Positions 43,197 through 46,445 of a stretch of 46,445 nt of DNA are shown here, one piece after another; the first letter of the stretch is position 1, and each line of letters opens with the position of its first letter. Under the pieces are notes generated by a model. It was not told the DNA's origin. It worked only from the letters and a program-made list of their open reading frames with translations, and ran no database searches. Source of the DNA: Competibacteraceae bacterium UBA2792. GTDB taxonomy: Bacteria; Pseudomonadota; Gammaproteobacteria; Competibacterales; Competibacteraceae. A program made the position numbers and the translations under genes. The stretch lies in the NCBI GenBank assembly GCA_002352125.1, contig DEHU01000199.1:4031-50475 (forward strand). Direction: 5' to 3'.

Positions 43197-45935
43197 TTAT
43201 CGGATGATGGCGTTGTTGGTCGAGGTCTTGCCGCTATCGTTGCCGATGGCGAGTTCCACCGTTACCGGGTTCGCGACTCCGGCCAAGTTGGCGCCGTAAG
43301 CGGTGGCCTGGAACCCGAAGCGATTGTTGCCCAAGGGCGTGATCGACACCTCGATCCAGACTTTATCGATGGTTCCAACGTAGGTATACGCACCGAATCG
43401 TCCTTTGCGGAACGAACCTACCGGAATCGTCGCCGTAAAGTTGGCAACCGTAAACTTGACCGGCTCCGTCGTGGGGTCGATGCCGTTGCTCCCGTTACTC
43501 AAAGCGAAATCAGACAACAAGAACGACGTCTTGAAGCGTTTATTGACGTTGAGTCGACCCACGTCGAAAGTGCTGAAGGCGGTATCCGAGGACGGCGCTG
43601 CCAGCCGCAAGCCGACCACGACCGGATCGTGGTCGGAAACCCGGAACGTGTCGCTGGCGTACAGGCTGTTTTGCTGGTTGGCGCTTTTGAACTCGGTGTT
43701 GTAATCGAGAACGCTCGGCTCGTCGGCGTTGATGTGATACTCCACCGCGCCGGCGATCTGACCGGCCAGACTGGCCGAGGCCAGCACGTGATCGAGCGAG
43801 CCCCATTGCCCATCAAACGCATAAGAGTAGGCGTCGGTTCCCAAAAATTTGGGCGCCAAGTTGACGTAACCGGCTTTTTCGAGCACGCGAACCGGATCTT
43901 CTTTGGCGTAAGAGTTCAAGTCACCGAGGATCAGAACATCGGGATCGCCACTGCCGGTGGGGTCGCCTTTCAGCCAATCGACCAGCGCCAGCGCCGCCTG
44001 GGTACGGGTACCGTTGCAGTTGCCCTGGCCGTCGCCCTGGTCGGGATCGCCGACATCGTTGCAGTCGGAACCCTTGGATTTGAGGTGGTTGACCACCGCG
44101 GTAAACTTCTCGCCGGTGACGATTTGTTGGAAAGCTTGGGCGAGCACCGGCCGGTTTTTGGTATCGAGGAAACGCGCATCCACGCTGCTGTCGAGGATTT
44201 TGTAGGTCCCGACCGGAATGACCGCATCGGGCTTATAGATCAAGCCCACCTTGATCGCGTCGCTCCCAATCGTGCCGGTGTCGATATAGGCATACGTGCC
44301 GGAGCCGACCGCCGCGTTCAAGCCATCGACGATATCCGCCAGCGGATCGACGCCGGTCGTGTTCTCCAACTCGATCAAACCCGCTACGTCGGCGTCGAGC
44401 TTTGTCAGTGCGGCGATCAGCTTGGCGCGCTGGCGCTCGAACTCGACGGCCGAATCGGCGCCTCGACATTCCTGGTTCCGGGACGGGCCGCAGGTGTTAT
44501 CTAGCAGATCGCCGCTCGGATAATCGAGCGTCAAAAAGTAATTGAGCACGTTGAAGCTGGCTACCTTGAGCGAACCGCCCACGCCAGGTGCCGCCGTCGG
44601 ACGCAGATTGGCGGGCTGGAAATTCGGTATGCCACCGTTCAGGGCGTTGATCGGGCGCAGCCGGTAGGCATTGCCGCTGGCACTGTTGCCGGCCCAGGTG
44701 TAGGTCATCACTCCGACGAGACCGGTGGCGGTGTCGCCGCCGCGCAGCGTGTTGGCGGCGCTGAGCGGGTTGCCTCCCCGGCCAAACCGGATCGGGTCCG
44801 GATTCTGGTTGTTCTGCTCGTCGTCGACAATGATCCGATTCGGGTCGTTCGCTGCCTGGACGGCGGCGGCGTCGGGACCAGGCAAGGCGATGTTCGTCGG
44901 CTGAAGCAGCCGGTCGCCCGCGCTCATAACCACTTGGCCGAAACGTCCCAGTTGGAAGTGCTCCGTCACGAACAGCGTTTGCGGAAAACGCACCAACATA
45001 CCCTCGAATCGTTCCAGAGCGTCGACGTCGGAAAAAGGCATCGAGATATCGACCGGATCGACCGACCCCGTACCGCAATTCACGATGGTCGGGTTGGATA
45101 GCTGGGTCTGATTTTGAAACTCGGAGACGGTACCGGTGACTTGCACGATCTCGCCCAGGCTAACCGAGTTGTTGGAACCGTTAAAAACGAAGATCGCATC
45201 CGAGGTAGTCAAGTCGCCGTCCGCTTGCGCAGGCAGGTTTTGCACGTAGAAACCCTGCAGGTTCGGCGGGGAGCCCTCGTAATCTCCGACTACCACGCCG
45301 CGAACCGTTCGCTGGCCGCCATAAGCCGGATCGAAGTCCGCGCCGCTGCCCTGGATCAGTCCGATTGATGTGGCTGGCAAATCGCAGGCGGTAGGCGGAG
45401 GCGGAGGTGGGTTGCTGCCGATGTTGCAGGCGCCAGCGGTGTTGGCGGCAGGAGCCCGCCATGCGTTGTCGATCAACTGCAACGACAGGCCAACCGGCTC
45501 GCTACCGGATTCGGCCACGCCGATATCGGTACTGGTCAGCCCGTTGGCGGGACCGCCAACCGCCGTGAAATTGCCCTCATAGCTCAAAAATTGCACCACA
45601 GTACCGCTGGCGTCGACCAGCGCGATGCCGTCCGGCGAACCGTTTTGAATGCCGTTGCTAGGATAATTGACCACGACCGTGCCGGAACCGCTGCACTGAT
45701 CGGGAATCGTGCCGCTTAATGGGTCGGTGTCGTACACCGCCCCACCGCTGCCGTTATACAGCACCACCGACCAACCGGTCAGATCGGTTCCGGCAGGGCC
45801 GGTAATCTCGATGAATTCGCCAGTATCGGTACCTGCGTTGTCGTAGTGGAATTCGCTGATGAAAACCGAATTCGCGGCCAATATGGTCGGAGCGAGCAAC
45901 GCTAGACCGACGCCGGTCCAGATACGAACGAACAT
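43197..45935 (-). CDS. ExeM/NucH-family secreted nuclease (lamin-tail + endonuclease/exonuclease/phosphatase domain)
   Basis: 912 residues from the ATG at 45935, fixed by GGAGGT five bases upstream. A signal peptide (MFVRIWTGVGLALLAPTILA) is followed by a lamin-tail-like domain (NSVFISEFHYDNAGTDTGEFIEI), a proline linker (SNPPPPPPTAC), an OB-fold-like region (TVRGVVVGDYEG) and the catalytic EEP domain: KVASFNVLNYF, GLIELEN, NHLKSKGSDC, ILGDLNSYAKEDPV, and the final SDHDPVVVGL. These carry the metal-binding and catalytic Asn, Glu, His and Asp residues. Paired cysteines suit an extracellular protein. The family degrades extracellular DNA in proteobacteria. After the EEP domain there are about 110 more residues of beta-rich sequence. 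It is codirectional with the biosynthetic operon but separated by 1 kb and probably independent. Confidence 0.92.
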   Translation of the reverse strand: MFVRIWTGVGLALLAPTILAANSVFISEFHYDNAGTDTGEFIEITGPAGTDLTGWSVVLYNGSGGAVYDTDPLSGTIPDQCSGSGTVVVNYPSNGIQNGSPDGIALVDASGTVVQFLSYEGNFTAVGGPANGLTSTDIGVAESGSEPVGLSLQLIDNAWRAPAANTAGACNIGSNPPPPPPTACDLPATSIGLIQGSGADFDPAYGGQRTVRGVVVGDYEGSPPNLQGFYVQNLPAQADGDLTTSDAIFVFNGSNNSVSLGEIVQVTGTVSEFQNQTQLSNPTIVNCGTGSVDPVDISMPFSDVDALERFEGMLVRFPQTLFVTEHFQLGRFGQVVMSAGDRLLQPTNIALPGPDAAAVQAANDPNRIIVDDEQNNQNPDPIRFGRGGNPLSAANTLRGGDTATGLVGVMTYTWAGNSASGNAYRLRPINALNGGIPNFQPANLRPTAAPGVGGSLKVASFNVLNYFLTLDYPSGDLLDNTCGPSRNQECRGADSAVEFERQRAKLIAALTKLDADVAGLIELENTTGVDPLADIVDGLNAAVGSGTYAYIDTGTIGSDAIKVGLIYKPDAVIPVGTYKILDSSVDARFLDTKNRPVLAQAFQQIVTGEKFTAVVNHLKSKGSDCNDVGDPDQGDGQGNCNGTRTQAALALVDWLKGDPTGSGDPDVLILGDLNSYAKEDPVRVLEKAGYVNLAPKFLGTDAYSYAFDGQWGSLDHVLASASLAGQIAGAVEYHINADEPSVLDYNTEFKSANQQNSLYASDTFRVSDHDPVVVGLRLAAPSSDTAFSTFDVGRLNVNKRFKTSFLLSDFALSNGSNGIDPTTEPVKFTVANFTATIPVGSFRKGRFGAYTYVGTIDKVWIEVSITPLGNNRFGFQATAYGANLAGVANPVTVELAIGNDSGKTSTNNAIIR

Positions 45936-45940
45936 GGAAT

Positions 45941-45946
45941 ACCTCC
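45941..45946 (-). promoter_or_regulatory. Ribosome-binding site fixing the nuclease start
   Basis: GGAGGT with five bases to the ATG at 45933-45935. The frame is open for 13 further codons upstream, but these lack a site and would precede the signal peptide. Confidence 0.7.
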
Positions 45947-46243
45947 ATTTTGGTGGGTTCGGGGCTTGCGACAAGACGTGGAGCAGTAACGTGAATTCAT
46001 CATTTTTAATAAAAATAAATAACTTATGAAAATTTATTGGCAGACTTGACGAGAAATTTGGATTTGGCGCACGCCTGCAACCAACGCGGCCGGGATATTA
46101 AACATGGCGTTAGCGACATTGTGATGACGGTGTTCCCGACTTGTCTGGCATTCTATTTTTTCAGATTTATATATTTGATTTTTATTAACAAATAAAAATA
46201 ATCCAACCTAGATTAACCAGCAAAGCTTGAGAAGATGGCGCGT
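45947..46243. other. AT-rich non-coding stretch upstream of the nuclease gene
   Basis: No reading frame of note. Runs of A and T (46000-46030 and 46150-46205) suggest a promoter region for the minus-strand nuclease gene, but no convincing -35/-10 pair could be fixed. Confidence 0.5.
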
Positions 46244-46445
46244 CAACTACCCCGCCCTAAAGGGCGAGGCTTGCGGCTGAACCTGTAAACCTTGGTTGAC
46301 CAGCCCGAGCGACGGCTACGTTGCAAGTAGAGCAAAAGATGCACTCCGGGATGCTTCCTCAGTCCCGGACCCTGCAACCGCCAAGAGCAGACAAGCGATT
46401 GGGTACGCGCGAAACGGTTTGGCTGAGGTCGGTCGGCAAGAGTGG
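46244..46445 (+). mobile_element. Possible IS200/IS605-type element end (TnpB-associated), cut by the window edge
   Basis: The stretch TCAACTACCCCGCCCTAAAGGGCG with its hairpin CGCCCT-AA-AGGGCG (46252-46265) and the following GAGGCTTGCGGC resemble the subterminal ends of IS200/IS605/IS1341-type elements. The final bases (GAGGTCGGTCGGCAAGAGTGG) resemble the region around the 3' end of tnpB genes that also encodes the omega-RNA scaffold. No tnpA or tnpB frame is complete in the window, so this may be a relic or a non-autonomous derivative. The identification is from memory of such ends, not from an alignment. Confidence 0.35.

Noticed and set aside
43158..44504. Plus-strand frame of 448 codons
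   Set aside because: It is a mirror of the secreted nuclease gene, whose minus-strand product has all catalytic motifs.
1..46445. CRISPR array, tRNA or rRNA genes
   Set aside because: No regularly spaced direct repeats and no cloverleaf or rRNA-like sequence were seen on either strand by eye.

Overview
The window is GC-rich, with two AT-rich intergenic stretches. It carries an outer-membrane beta-barrel, a LolA-like periplasmic protein and an ExeM-type secreted nuclease, so the host is a Gram-negative bacterium. A gammaproteobacterium is my best guess, but no rRNA or other marker is present and I cannot name a genus.

Layout. The left edge (1-1962) holds the first 299 codons of an unrecognised gene, about 0.8 kb with no convincing gene, and the 3' remnant of an IS3-family insertion sequence. 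From 42212 down to 1943 every gene lies on the minus strand, mostly with overlaps or gaps under 60 bases. I read this as one roughly 40-kb operon for a hybrid polyketide/non-ribosomal peptide. An AT-rich leader of about 1 kb (42213-43196) lies upstream of the first gene. Beyond it are a secreted endonuclease/exonuclease/phosphatase-family nuclease and, at the right edge, what looks like part of an IS200/IS605-type element.

The operon in transcription order: PKS KS-AT-DH-KR-ACP; SAM methyltransferase; PKS-NRPS hybrid KS-AT-ACP-C ending in an FkbH-type N-terminal domain; a free ACP; E1-alpha, E1-beta and E2 subunits of a pyruvate-dehydrogenase-like complex; an unusual FkbH-like/ACP/thioester-reductase protein whose HAD catalytic residues are lost; a type II thioesterase; a LolA-like carrier, ABC ATPase, two FtsX-type permeases and a beta-barrel (a dedicated Lol-like envelope pathway); an MFS exporter; a phytoene-desaturase-like flavoprotein with a novel C-terminal extension; NRPS C-A-PCP-Cy-A-PCP; NRPS C-A-PCP; two small integral membrane proteins.

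How they may work together (inference). The dehydrogenase-like complex and the free ACP probably supply an acyl unit, plausibly two carbons, as in naphthyridinomycin-type pathways. The NRPS pair adds an unassigned residue, a cysteine cyclised to a thiazoline (read-out DLYNMSLIWK) and probably glycine (DILQLGCVWK). Neither NRPS nor PKS ends in a thioesterase. The only release-type domain is the terminal reductase, which suggests the order NRPS to NRPS to PKS to PKS-C to ACP-R with reductive release. The reverse order cannot be excluded. Export would use the MFS pump and/or the Lol-like pathway. No phosphopantetheinyl transferase, MbtH-like protein, E3 subunit or regulator is encoded in the window. 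I do not recognise the whole arrangement as a characterised cluster.
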